A DNA stretch of 64,000 nt from Agapetus fuscipes (Eukaryota; Arthropoda; Insecta; Trichoptera; Glossosomatidae). This document shows positions 10,462-20,690 of this stretch, in pieces. The notes below the pieces were generated by a model. The model was given only the letters and a program-made list of their open reading frames with translations. It was not told where the DNA came from and searched no databases. The stretch spans positions 1 to 64,000 of the forward strand of contig OX637334.1 of the NCBI GenBank assembly GCA_951799405.1. The letters are read 5' to 3'. Each line of letters opens with the position of its first letter. Position 1 is the first letter of the stretch. The translations under genes were made by a program, and so were the position numbers.

Positions 10462-10940
10462 GTTTCTGTCGCACTATTTTGTACGGCAGTCCCCAGGGGT
10501 CGCGGTTCACCGACTCGCACAGCTCACCCCAGCACCTTTCCTTACTGCGCCTGATAGCGCTCTTCAGCTCCTTCTTTGCAGCCTTATAGTCTTCAGCCTG
10601 AAAACTCTCCCATCCTGAGCGCTGGGCCCGGCGCCGCAAAGCTAAGCATGACCGGCGCAGACGGGCAATCTCCTCAGTCCACCAATAAACATTTCGCCTG
10701 AGGGTGTGTCCGCCCCGCCGAGTCATGGATGCATCGCAGGCGCGCTTGACCACGCTACTTAGCTCGCTTACCTTTAGCGCTGCTCCATCCGCGTTTGCGA
10801 TCCTTTCGCTGCCACTCTCGATGACTGCTTTAAGGGCATCGGTGTCCAAGGAGCGAAGACTCCAACCCGCTGAACTAGCGGCGGAACCCAACCCAGGTGC
10901 GACAGGCCGCGGCCCCCTTGCAAGCGTGAAGGTCGCGTGA
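10462..10940 (-). pseudogene. R1-clade LINE fragment
   Basis: The minus-strand frame (about 10480-10891) encodes a basic Arg-rich segment (WTEEIARLRRSCLALRRRAQ, then NRDPWGLPYKIV). That is typical of the linker between endonuclease and RT in R1-clade elements. RT is missing, cut off by the CR1-group LINE tail at 10460. The 5' side is flanked at 10949-10967 by (CCTAA)n. Confidence 0.7.
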
Positions 10941-10948
10941 AGGGGGAA

Positions 10949-10967
10949 CCTAACCTAACCTAACCTA
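10949..10967. repeat. (CCTAA)n telomere-like tract
   Basis: Nearly four units of CCTAA, the insect telomeric pentamer (TTAGG on the other strand), lie between the R1-clade fragment and the gypsy relic. Confidence 0.75.
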
Positions 10968-11092
10968 CACTGATTTTATCACAGCAAGAAGCTCTCGTCT
11001 AGTCACGCAATAATTTCGTTCTGGCTTGGAAAGCACTTTACTGAAGTAGCCCAGAACAGTCTCATGCCCATCTTGTATTTGGGAGAGGACAC

Positions 11093-11725
11093 TGTTATGT
11101 TTGGATTCAAAGGTATCTCCAGGATACTTACATCCGGCTAGCTCTCATCAGCATCACTCTCAGGGCGTGGGGTTCTTTCTTTCGGTTGCTCACTTGTAGT
11201 TTGGGAAGGGTTTTATAATTAAAAGATAAAGTTAACATGAACAAATAAGGGTTTATTACTGTACTAATATGGGGGGGGGGAAAGGGGAAATAAAGGATTG
11301 GCCAGACCTACAGGTTGTCACTAGAACACTCCCTATTCTGTTGCCTAGTGTTCCGAACGGAAGGCCTGGGCCAGCGCCCCAGGCTAGCGGTGGCTCACAA
11401 GGCGGACGCCTCCACACGTGGGAGCCCCTGGGTGGGCGCTCCTATGCCTCTGGTCCACAAGGCGGGTGCCTTGCTGGCAGGAAATCCAAGTAGATGAGGG
11501 GGGAGGGAGCTCCATTGTAGTGCCCCCTCTTGCACCGCTGGGTGCTTGGTCGCTGACGTCTTAGTCGGTTGACATCTTGCCGGGAACTAACGAACGACGG
11601 CCTGATTAGTTCATACGGTGCAGTTCGGCCGCTTCCGTGACCGTTCGGCTCCGCTCGGCCCACAAACACACACTGCACACTTCGGGATTGTTTTTTTATA
11701 ATATGTTATTTAAAGTAACATAACA
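11093..11725. mobile_element. Solo LTR, 633 bp
   Basis: It begins TGTTATGTT and ends AACATAACA (9-bp inverted ends, TG...CA). A 4-bp target duplication ACAC flanks it (11089-11092 and 11726-11729). Removing it rejoins the gypsy relic (GAGAGGACACCTCC), as seen in the intact element. It differs from the 154-bp LTR at 45030, so it comes from another LTR family. The interior has a G-run and GC-rich blocks. Confidence 0.85.
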
Positions 11726-12035
11726 ACACCTCCTATCCCCACATTACTAGCGTCGGTATCCAGGATAAACTTTCCATCTTTGCGTGAGTAGCTCAAGATT
11801 GGGGCACTTGTTAATCTTCCCTTAAGCTCTTCAAATGCTTGTGCGCAGGAATCATTCCAGTGGAAGCGAGTGTTTTCTTCCGTAAGCTTGGTGAGCGGTT
11901 TTGCAATGTCTGCAAATCTTGGCACAAACCTCCTGTTATAAGTGCACAGCCCAAGGAAACTCCTAGTTTCATGTTTGTCCTTTAACACGGACCAATCTCT
12001 TACTGCCTTGATTTTGGCAGGGTCAACCTCAACTC

Positions 12036-12316
12036 TGTACTGTACTGTACTGTATCCTGCCGCCGTTCCACTAGGGGTGGCCGGTACCTCCGCAGATGCG
12101 CCTCCACTTTTTTCTGTCCTTACAAACCACTTTCATTTCCTCAATATTCATCACCTTTTTCATGCATACTCTTCTCTTATTTTCACTCTGCAGGTTCCAT
12201 TCTTTCGCAATCTCACCTATTTGGTCTAACCATTCTTTCCTCGGCCTTCCCCTTCCGCGCTTTCCTCTGACATTTCCTTTGTACACTTTCTTCGTTAGTC
12301 GTTCATCATCCATTCT
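12036..12316 (-). mobile_element. RTE-like LINE 3' end
   Basis: Nearly identical to the 3' end of the LINE at 17283-19389 (KGNVRGKRGRGRPRKEWLDQ on the minus strand), with a (CAGTA)n-type tail at 12036-12055. It is 5'-truncated at about 12316. Confidence 0.85.
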
Positions 12317-12367
12317 TGTTCTCCACGTTGAGAAACTATGTGTCCCAGGTAATTTACTTGTTTCTTG

Positions 12368-12851
12368 GGCCGTGTTCGGGGAGCTAGCTTGAGCACTTTG
12401 AACGCTTACAGTAAAAATCGTGGTGGGGGTAGCTCGATCGCAAACCTCCCCGAACGATAAAAAGCGAATTTCATATGTCAACCAAACAGCAGCTGTCAAA
12501 GCTCGGCAGAACGGATGCAGATTTATCTTAAAACGCATTATTGAGCCATGATTCTAATATTTCCAGCAGAATTTTGAATTATTGAAGAGCTTTTGATATC
12601 TCGAATCCACTATTTAACATTAATAATTGTGTCTAATATTCGTGTTGTTGAGGTTAGCTGTCAACTGTCAGTGGAACGGTATGAACCATTGGTGTGAAGT
12701 TAGGAACGCTTACGCCGACCCACCTTCGCAAAAAAGCGAAAATAGCGAACGGCCGAGGTGTCGTGCGTGACGTCATAGCTCATAATATTTGCTTACGATG
12801 AGCTCCCCGAACGGTGTGTGAGTGCTTGAAGCGCGCTCCCCGAACACGGCC
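12368..12851. mobile_element. 484-bp MITE with GGCCGTGTTCGGGGAGC ends
   Basis: The ends GGCCGTGTTCGGGGAGC and GCTCCCCGAACACGGCC are perfect 17-bp inverted repeats, with imperfect similarity continuing for ~12 bp. Further internal GTTCGGGGAGC motifs occur near both ends (12437, 12805). There is no transposase. The style is hAT-like, but the superfamily is not proven. Confidence 0.75.
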
Positions 12852-13035
12852 TTGAACATTCACTTCTTCGGGTTATTAAAAAGTATACCAGTATACCAGG
12901 CAGGTTTCCCATGACAGTCCTCGCAGCACATTCTCCATCAGCCTTTCAAACGTGGCGGGGGCATTGCATAAGCCAAATGGCATCACGGTGAATTGCCAAA
13001 GTCCAGATCCAGTCGAGAATGCAGTTTTGTTAGTG

Positions 13036-13148
13036 CGTCCCTGGTGTCAAAAAGAACGCCCTGAGTGAAGAAAACCTAACAGGTGACAGCTGAGGGCTGA
13101 CGTCTCACAACATACGTTTCCCAGAATGTAAGGAAAAATAACTTAATA

Positions 13149-13179
<31 letters not shown>

Positions 13180-14009
13180 CAGTGCATTATATTCAAGGCT
13201 GTGTAAGAACTAAAAAAAACTTACACAAAAAAGACGTATTAGTATATATATCTTACTTTTATGTAATGGAGTATTTTTTTAATATATTATATTAATATCT
13301 GCAGATTTTTTCTTCATTATTTTAAAGGAGCATCTCTGAAAGTTGTTTTAAATGCTTCTTTACATTTTAATATATAAATATATTTATTTCTTTTGTATTT
13401 ATATCTAATATTTTGTGGTTTTTTACTGTATTCTTTTGTTTGTAATAATTCGTCACGCGCTTATCATGAGTTTTATTTAATTAAATCAACATATTTCTAT
13501 TATATGGGAAAATTTGAAAATTTGATGGAACTTTCAGGCTATCTTCGCATGATATTCGTCTTCAATTTACATGTAGGTACCTCGATGTTTCCTTGCCGAC
13601 GCTTGGTAAACAACTGATTGTTAATGGGGCATACACTATCATTTAGGGCATACATGATGTGGATCGGAAATATACGCTAATGCTCCATCTATACATTTTA
13701 TTTAGATCGATGCACGACCCTGACACAAAAATTCACTGTTTCAGCACTCTCATCCCGCAGAACATTGAACTCCTCAAAACACTGATGCAACAAATTTTTC
13801 AAAGTTACGTTTTCGTATGACACACAAAGCATAACACACAAAGATACACGGAGCGCACACAAACACGTCCGCTCGCTACAAAGGTTCGAATCCGATTATA
13901 GGGAGTGTGAGGGTGAGGTGCCACTAGGGAGGTGAGGGTGAGGTGCCACTAGAGAGTGTGAGGCCACCAGGGAGTGGGAGGACGAGGTGCCACGACGGAA
14001 GGACGAAGA
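13036..14009. other. AT-rich spacer with a poly-T run and short GAGG-rich repeats
   Basis: A run of about 31 T lies at 13149-13179, perhaps the tail of a minus-strand retroposon. At 13903-13992 there are imperfect GAGGGTGAGGTGCCACTAG-type repeats. No gene is seen. Confidence 0.5.
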
Positions 14010-14262
14010 TAAATGTTGGTAACAATATGCCATTGTGTACTGGCATTCTCAAATTCATCGTCAGCCGCTTGTTTCTTGCAATTCTTCCTATCTCACCTAC
14101 CACTTGCTTTCACCCTAATCTCAATTTATCTTTATTTTTCCATTCTTCTCAAACATGCTTCCTAAATATTTAAATTTATCTACTATTTCAACTTCCATAC
14201 CATTAAGCATAAAAGGAGCATTCTGCCCTCTCTTCCATTCTATTAAAAATCACAACTTTCAT
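14010..14262 (-). pseudogene. Degenerate RTE-like LINE fragment
   Basis: The minus strand reads with frame breaks through the RTE C-terminal segment seen at 18390-18660: KVVIFNRMEE, a degenerate KYLGSMFEKNGK, then an RIARN-like block. It is an old dead copy. Confidence 0.65.
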
Positions 14263-14567
14263 CTTGCTTGCTATATAATGGAATGCAAGCTCCAGGATTA
14301 AGCTATCAGCTGTAGAGCTTTCTGGGATCTGTGTATTTCTACATGTCATGAAGCATGGCACAGTTTGACAGCATTTAGCCGTTTTGTGAACTGGGAGTGT
14401 TTCGTAAAGCTGCTCACCATAGTGTGATTGTGCTTAAGAGGGTGCTAGGAAATTTCTCGAAAACACAGTTTTTGACGTGGTTTTTTTTCAATAAATATGG
14501 ACAAATATAAAATTTTGATAACTTTAAGTGTTAGTTAAACATTTCATTTGCAATATGCATCAAATAA
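14263..14567. other. Unassigned spacer
   Basis: No gene or repeat recognised. Confidence 0.3.
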
Positions 14568-16165
14568 TATATTTTTATTTTATTTTATTTTATTTTACTT
14601 TATTAGGAGAAAAAACAGATACAGACACAGTTGCAATAAACAAAAAAGTGGATACATATAACTTAAAATGCCTACATCCTTAAAAATTTCCCACATATAT
14701 ATTTTAAATTTAATGTAGGTGACATAAAAATATAAAAGAAGTAGAGGAAGTCAAAATTCAAAAGTAATAAAATTAGTAAAAGAAACAAAAATAACAAGGA
14801 GAAACAAGAAGAGTAAACAAAGAAAAACATAAGAATGTAAAAGTTAAAGAAGAAAAAAGAGAAGAATAAAAAAGAAGAACAAAAAGCCCAAACAGCACCT
14901 ATAAACTGGGTGTAAAAGACATTTTATATATAGTTTTCATCAAGTCCCCCCTAAAGGAGTATTTCCCCTTATTAAACAAATCTAAATCATTAAAATATTT
15001 ATTAAAATCACTGCACATTCTATGAATAGGAGCTCTTTGACCTGCATTTGTTCGATATTTTGACAGAAAAAATAATTGTGAAGAACGAGATGCGCATCTT
15101 GGTATACGAAACTTAATTTGACATAGAAGACCAGGGCAATCCGTTTCCGATAGACAGATACTCCTCAGAGTCAACGCACTCAATATTAAACATCGATTAT
15201 CAATACTTACCAGATTTAGATGAAGTAGGCGTTTGTCGTAAGAGCGGTTTTCGTAGCTTAACCGATGGAACAATATTTTCGTAAATTTTCTTTGAACCGA
15301 CTCTAGTAGAGTTTTATACACATCATAAAAAGGGTTCCATACAGTCACAGCAAATTCTAGTTGTGATCGTATCAATGAATGATATAAAGTCATATAGCTC
15401 GATATCATTTTGAATTTTTTTGTCACACGAAACACAAAACCCATCATTTGAAAGGCCTTCCTGACGACGGCATGTACATGCATGTCAAACAGTAGTTTGG
15501 AATCGAAAATCACACCAAGGTCGCGTATGCAAGATACTCTTTCAAGTGTGTGATTGGAAATTGTATAATTGTAATTGATTTGAATGCGTTTCCTTGAGAA
15601 GGTTATAATTTTACATTTTTCAAGAGCAAGTGACAGTTTGTTAATCGAGCAGTATAAGCTGAGTCTATTTATGTCTTCTTGCAGTAATAGACAGTCGTTA
15701 ATATTATCGATTTTTTTTTAAATTTTCATATCATCTGCGAATAATAATAAATTGCTATTTTTAACGCATTTATGGATATCAGATATGAAAATTGTGAATA
15801 AAAAAGGACCTAATATGGAGCCCTGTGGGACGCCTGAGCTTATCGCACACAATGATGAGGCGTAACCATTCAGGGTAACAGTTTGATATCTCGAATCAAG
15901 ATAAGAACAAAACCACCTGAATAGGTTGCCCTGGACTCCATTGAAGTGAAGCTTTTTAAGTAATATAAGGTGATCAACCTTATCAAAAGCTTTGCGGAAG
16001 TCGGTGTACACGCTGTCAACAGAAGAGCCCTGGTCAAATGTCTCAAAAATAAAGTTAGAATAAAGTAACAAATTCGAAACTATGGATCTTGATCTGACAA
16101 ATCCGTGTTGACTATCAGGAATACAATATATGTCTATAAACGCTTTTATTACTTGAAAAAATAAA
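14568..16165 (-). mobile_element. CR1/Jockey-group LINE, 5'-truncated, minus strand
   Basis: The 3' tail on the minus strand is (AATAA/TAAAA)n at 14568-14600, followed upstream by an A-rich 3' UTR and then the RT ORF. It is truncated at about 16165 within the RT (DSQHGFVRSRSIVSN start). It is a different subfamily from 7395 and 19390. Confidence 0.8.
14899..16140 (-). pseudogene. LINE reverse transcriptase, one nonsense codon
   Basis: Two open segments in the same frame, 15718-16071 and 14899-15513. They are separated by an in-frame TAA at 15718-15720 inside an A-rich stretch right after the catalytic FADD motif (LLFADDMKI). Upstream are TDFRKAFDKVDH and SGVPQGSILGP. Downstream are the RT thumb and the C-terminal region ending in a natural stop. 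Between 15513 and 15718 the frame still reads family-like sequence (NDCLLLQEDINRLSLYC). Only one lesion is visible in the part retained. Confidence 0.75.
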
Positions 16166-16742
16166 AATTACCAACACCTTCTTGCGGTAAGTGGAAAACA
16201 TACAATTTTTGAACCAGTTTTTCTGTAAATTGGTGGTATTTTGAAATCTGAAAAAAATAAAAATATACTTTATATCCTGTTTTAGTTGGTGGTGTGATTT
16301 AAAATGTGATTGAGATGAAGAAAACTGAATTAAAAAAAAAAACTAGAAGCAAAAACTGACAAAAAAGTGTACATTGTATCTTCGAATAAAATCTCAAAAA
16401 ATGGTTATTTGTACCCAATTATTTTCAAATATTAAACAATATAATCTTGAGCTTAGTTTTAATTTTTTTCAAATTTTTTATTTCATAAGATCTATTTTTT
16501 ATTATTATTTTACAAATGGCTTTTAAATGCGAGATTCCCGGGGTAAAACCGCAGACCGGCTCCGAAGCCCACAGAGGACGGACCGCGTCACTTTTTTTTT
16601 TAGCTAAAACTCTGTCATAAAAAACTTTGGATTCGTCGGCAAGTGATATGCAACATTTTCGTAGCGAGTACATTTTACGATTTTCCATGTTACATTTTTA
16701 CAAAAATATTATTTTTTGCAATCAACAATTTCTTAATAATAC
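16166..16742. other. AT-rich, unassigned
   Basis: An 87-codon minus frame at 16425-16688 has no known motif. Nothing else is supported. Confidence 0.3.
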
Positions 16743-16945
16743 ATTCCTTGACTTATAGGTTGGTATGAAGCTGACCACCCATACTGTACAAAGATGGTTC
16801 ACTTTGCTAATGTCACCCCTGCTTCTGGGAAGGTCGGAAAAAGTTGCAGGGCTTATGTTCAACTTCTATGTGTGTGCTTGTGGGAATGCATTTAATATGA
16901 ATCTGAAATGATTATATCTTTGCAACTTTAATTTAGATTAAGACT
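16743..16945 (+). mobile_element. R-family repeat copy
   Basis: TTCCTTGACTTATAGGTTGG start and TTTGCAACTTTAATTTAGAT end, with an internal deletion relative to full copies. Confidence 0.75.
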
Positions 16946-17152
16946 TTGATACTTAACTTAGAAATTTATCATTACTATTTTAGAAATAATCGGTCGACAT
17001 TCTTCATCCTGCGGATCTTACGCAAAAAATAAAATAATTCTAGTCATCAAGAAAGCGAAATTGCGAGAAAGTAAATGCAATTTTACAGTATGTGAAAAAC
17101 TAAATATTTACTAAGAAATACTGCGTGTATGCACTATATTGACCACTATTTT

Positions 17153-17282
17153 CAGAAAATTCCTTGGAACCTTCACATATGGTTGAGGAGTTTTACAGCA
17201 TTCTGAATGGAGCCATTGATTTGTGTATACCAGTAACAAAAGTTAGAAAACCATCAAATAGTCGTAGCCAAAACCGTCATCT
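17153..17282 (+). pseudogene. CR1-group LINE fragment (linker before RT)
   Basis: It reads MVEEFYSILNGAIDLCIP, which parallels VDEFYNILRRTIKLHIP in the LINE at 7273. It abuts the RTE-like LINE that follows. Confidence 0.6.
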
Positions 17283-17293
17283 TTGAGAGTAAG

Positions 17294-19358
17294 ATGAAAA
17301 TAGAAAGTAAGGAAAATGAGAGAGCGCAGCAGAATTTCCTCACCAATAAAAAATCATTCTGGAGCTGGGTACGTGATAAAAACGAAAGTCGCGGATCAAC
17401 CACCCCAGGCATTAAAAACGCTGAGGGAATCTTGCTGTGGGACGAAAGTGATGTAAGGAAGAGATGGAATGAATATTTTAAAATTTTATATGGCCAGGGC
17501 GAAAGAGACTATTATGATGTTGAATATAATGACAGCGATGAAGAAATTGTGAAAGAGGATGTGATAATAAGTATAAAAGATCTGAAGAATGGAAAAGCTG
17601 CTGGGAATGATGGTGTGAATGCTGAGATGATCAAATGTGCTGGGGAGTGCATGGTTGAATGGATGTTTGAACTGTGCAAGATGTGTGTGAAAGAGAGTAA
17701 AGTGCCGATGGACTGGAAAAAGGCGGTCATTGTTCCTATCTACAAAGGAAAAGGTGACAAAAAGGACTGCCAAAATTTCAGGCCCATCAGTCTTCTCAGT
17801 ATAGCTGGTAAAGTATTGTGTAAGGTTCTCATAAAAAAAGTGAGACTGTCTACCGGTCATGGGGTTTCTGATATCCAGACTGGCTTTATGCCAGGAAGAG
17901 GGTGTGTAGACCAGATCTTCACTCTCAGACAGATTGTTGAAAAACATCTGGCTGTGGGTCGGAAGGTCTACACGGCTTTTGTGGATCTCGAGAAGGCTTT
18001 TGACTCGGTGGACAGAGGTATGATGTGGAAAGTACTCCTAAAGTACGGTGTGAACGGCAAGCTTCTGAATGGAATACGCGCCATCTATGAAAATAGTTTG
18101 GCGTGTGTAAGAGTGGATGGTAAATGTAGCGAATGGTTTGATGTTTACAAGGGAGTACGACAGGGGTGTGTAATGACTAATGAGTCCGTGGTTATTTAAC
18201 ATAATCATGGACAATTGTATGAAAGAAGCAGAAATTTCTCATTATGGTGTGAAAGTGGGTGAGACGAATGTTGGAGTTCTTCTCTATGCTGACGATGCCG
18301 TAGTGTTGGCTGATACAGCGGAGGAGCTCCAGATGATACTCACCAAAATGAATGATGCTTTTAGTAAGAACGGTTTAAAAGTGAATGCCAGTAAGACGAA
18401 AGTATTAGTGTTTGACAGGACTGAGGAATGCGAGGAAATTGAGATAAGACTGAATGAAACAAGAGTGTAGGTCGTGAAAGAATTTGATTATCTGGGAAGC
18501 AAGTTTGAGTCGAATGGGAAATTGACGAAAGAATTGGAAAAGCGTGCTAGTAGAGGAAGAAGTGTAATGGGAACGATTGGAAGAATTGCAAGAAATAGGA
18601 AACTTACGAAGAATATGAGATTGGCGGTCCACAATGGTATATTGGTTCCGACATTGATGTATGGAAGTGAGGCGTGGACAGTTAATGAATGTGAGCTGAG
18701 TAAAGTGTGTACGGTTGAAATGGCTTACCTGAGAGCAATTTCCTTGACTTATAGGTTGGTATGCGGCTGACCACCCATGCTGTAAAAATGGTTCACTTTG
18801 CCAATGTCACCCCTGTCTCAGGGAAGGACGGCAAGAGTTGCAGGGTGTATGTCCATTTGAGATTTGGTTTTTATGTTGTAGGTTCACATGAGGCATGTGC
18901 AAGCGCGAACTTGTACGTGTCTGGTTGTGAGAATGCATGTAATGTGAATCTCCAATGTAACATATCTTTGCAACTTAGATTAGATTAGAATGGCTGGAAA
19001 AACACTGAATGATAGAGTACGTAATGATTGGGTGATGAACGAGTGTGGTATAAAAGAGAATATGAGAATGAAAGTACAAAAAAGTACGATGAGATGGTTC
19101 GGACATCTCGAAAGAATGGATGATGAACGACTAACGAAGAAAGTGTACAAAGGAAATGTCAGAGGAAAGCGCGGAAGGGGAAGGCCGAGGAAAGAATGGT
19201 TAGACCAAATAGGTGAGATTGCGAAAGAATGGAACCTGCAGAGTGAAAATAAGAGAAGAGTATGTATGAAAAAGGTGATGAATATTGAGGAAATGAAAGT
19301 GGTTTGTAAGGACAGAAAAAAATGGAGGCGCATCTGCGGAGGTACCGGCCACCCCTAG
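17294..19358 (+). pseudogene. RTE-like reverse transcriptase, disrupted
   Basis: 17294-18178 encodes the linker and RT fingers/palm: KNGKAAGNDGVN, FRPISLLS, GFMPGRGCVDQIFTLRQI, VDLEKAFDSVDR and GVRQGCVM. At 18176-18182 an extra ACTAATG shifts the frame before SPWLFNIIMD. 18180-18470 contains the catalytic YADD (LLYADDAVVLAD). A TAG follows at 18468-18470, and the same frame continues (KEFDYLGSKFESNGK). The R-family repeat interrupts at 18741-18989; its 249 bp are a multiple of three, and the LINE frame resumes (GKTLNDRVRND ... RGRPRKEWLDQ) to the stop at 19358. The element is not functional. No endonuclease is retained. Confidence 0.8.
18741..18989 (+). mobile_element. R-family repeat inserted in RTE-like LINE
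   Basis: Both junctions are visible because the host LINE frame is interrupted. The repeat starts TCCTTGACTTATAGG and ends TTAGATTAGA. No TIR is seen and no clear target duplication can be defined. It is nearly identical to the copy at 53832-54079 and keeps a 75-codon open frame (18761-18988). Confidence 0.85.
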
Positions 19359-19389
19359 TGGAACGGCGGCAGGATACAGTAACAGTAAC

Positions 19390-20322
19390 AGTGGTGTCCC
19401 ACAGGGATCTCATCTTGGTCCGCTGCTGTTTTTATTATTCATTGACGATATTGTTAATGTTGTCCAGGACTGCAATGTACTTTTGTTTGCGGATGACATT
19501 AAAATTTTTCGTGTGATCGACTCAATCAACGATTGTATTAAACTACAATCGACACTTGATAGATTAAATAACTGGTGTTCACTTAATCATCTTAATCTTA
19601 ATATATCCAAATGTCAAGTGATGCGTTTTTATAGAATAAAAAACCCATTGATTAAAGATTATGTTATTAATCATAACTTATTAAGTAATGTTTTAGTCAT
19701 CTCTGACTTGGGGGTTCTGTTTGATCATAAACTCTCATTTGTCGCCCACATTAACGATATCCGCGCTAAAAGTATGAAAATGCTTGGCTTTGTTTTCCGA
19801 ATTACCAAAGATTTCCGTGATTTACAAACAATAAAAATTCTTTATACTTCACTGGTCCGTAGCGTTTTAGAATACTGTTCTACCATCTGGTCTCCTCACT
19901 TCTCGGTTCATATTGACAATATTGAAAAAGTTCATACTAAATTTTTAAAAATCGTTAATTTTAAACTAAATATTCCTATTGCTAATTTTGACCCCATCCT
20001 CCTTAACTCCTTACTTAATTTAACAAGTTTGTCTAATAGGAGAAAAATTATTGATTTACTCACACTCTATAAAATTAAAAATGCTCTAATAGATTGCCCG
20101 ATGTTGCTTGAAACTATTAATTTTTTTGTTCCGCGACAGGGATCTCGTCAAATAGTTCCTTATCGCCCTGTAGCTTCCAACACTGTTGCAGAGTACAACA
20201 GTTGCATTAATCGCATGCAACGTATTGGTAACCAATATGCGTTGGACTTTGATCCTTCTAATAATAATTTTAATAGGTACAGGACAGGTTTGAAGAGATT
20301 CTTTCTGCGGGGCCAATATTAA
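19390..20322 (+). CDS. LINE reverse transcriptase C-terminal half
   Basis: An open 310-codon remnant with no start of its own. It begins at the SGVPQG block of RT, contains the FADD catalytic motif near 19487-19498 and runs through the conserved C-terminal region (ISDLGVLFDHKLSF, EYCSTIWSPHF, LIDCPMLLETINFFVPRQ). The upstream RT fingers and endonuclease are missing. It is a truncated retroelement gene, not a host gene. Confidence 0.75.
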   Translation, partial: SGVPQGSHLGPLLFLLFIDDIVNVVQDCNVLLFADDIKIFRVIDSINDCIKLQSTLDRLNNWCSLNHLNLNISKCQVMRFYRIKNPLIKDYVINHNLLSNVLVISDLGVLFDHKLSFVAHINDIRAKSMKMLGFVFRITKDFRDLQTIKILYTSLVRSVLEYCSTIWSPHFSVHIDNIEKVHTKFLKIVNFKLNIPIANFDPILLNSLLNLTSLSNRRKIIDLLTLYKIKNALIDCPMLLETINFFVPRQGSRQIVPYRPVASNTVAEYNSCINRMQRIGNQYALDFDPSNNNFNRYRTGLKRFFLRGQY

Positions 20323-20690
20323 TTGTTGTTTTACTTATGTATTATATGTAATTTTTTTTTTTTAAATGAGTGAGTTTTGCATTGTATATCTGCTTTTTGA
20401 ATTGCAATTTTTTTCTTTTTCTTTTTTTAATTAAGCTTCTCGTAAATATATTGTTTTCACCATATTATTTAATATTTCTGATGTAAGTTATTACCTTACT
20501 ATACTTAAGTTTTACCTACCTATTGTAAATTCTCATATTATCATTTTGCACTAGCATATCTTTTTTATTCACTGTAATTTAATACATGTTGTTCTTTTTG
20601 GTATTTTTATGTATTTGTATTATTTTTGAAACTCTGTATCTATTTAATGTAAAAGGCACTAAGTGCCGTTAATAAATAAATAAATAAATA
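19390..20690 (+). mobile_element. CR1/Jockey-group LINE 3' part
   Basis: The RT frame is open from 19390 (SGVPQGSHLGP) to the stop at 20322. Catalytic FADD is within LLFADDIKIFRV. The C-terminal region ends KRFFLRGQY. The 3' UTR ends GGCACTAAGTGCCGTTAATA plus (AATA)n at ~20690. It is the same subfamily as the LINE interrupted by the young gypsy element (44391-52290). The 5' end is truncated exactly at the tail of the RTE-like LINE. Confidence 0.85.

Larger units (their letters stand above)
10970..13035 (-). mobile_element. Ty3/gypsy relic with nested insertions
   Basis: Three minus-strand blocks match pol of the intact element at 45030-51288. They are 10970-11092 (RNase H start; FSKVLSKPERNYCVTRREL), 11726-12033 (RT end to RNase H; RSFLGLCTYNRRFVPRF) and about 12860-13035 (RT core; [16 protein letters not shown]). 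They are separated by a solo LTR (11093-11725), an RTE 3' end (12036-12316) and a MITE (12368-12851). The frame is broken. It is an older copy of the same family. Confidence 0.85.
17283..19389 (+). mobile_element. RTE-like LINE, 5'-truncated, carrying an R-family insertion
   Basis: The RT domain and C-terminal region are followed at once by a short 3' UTR and a (GTAACA)n tail (19376-19389), as RTE elements end. An R-family repeat (18741-18989) sits inside. Related 3' ends occur at 12036, 14010, 42728, 44258, 61728, 62973 and 63180. Confidence 0.8.

Noticed and set aside
16425..16688. 87-codon minus frame
   Set aside because: No motif, no splice partners, AT-rich context; treated as chance.
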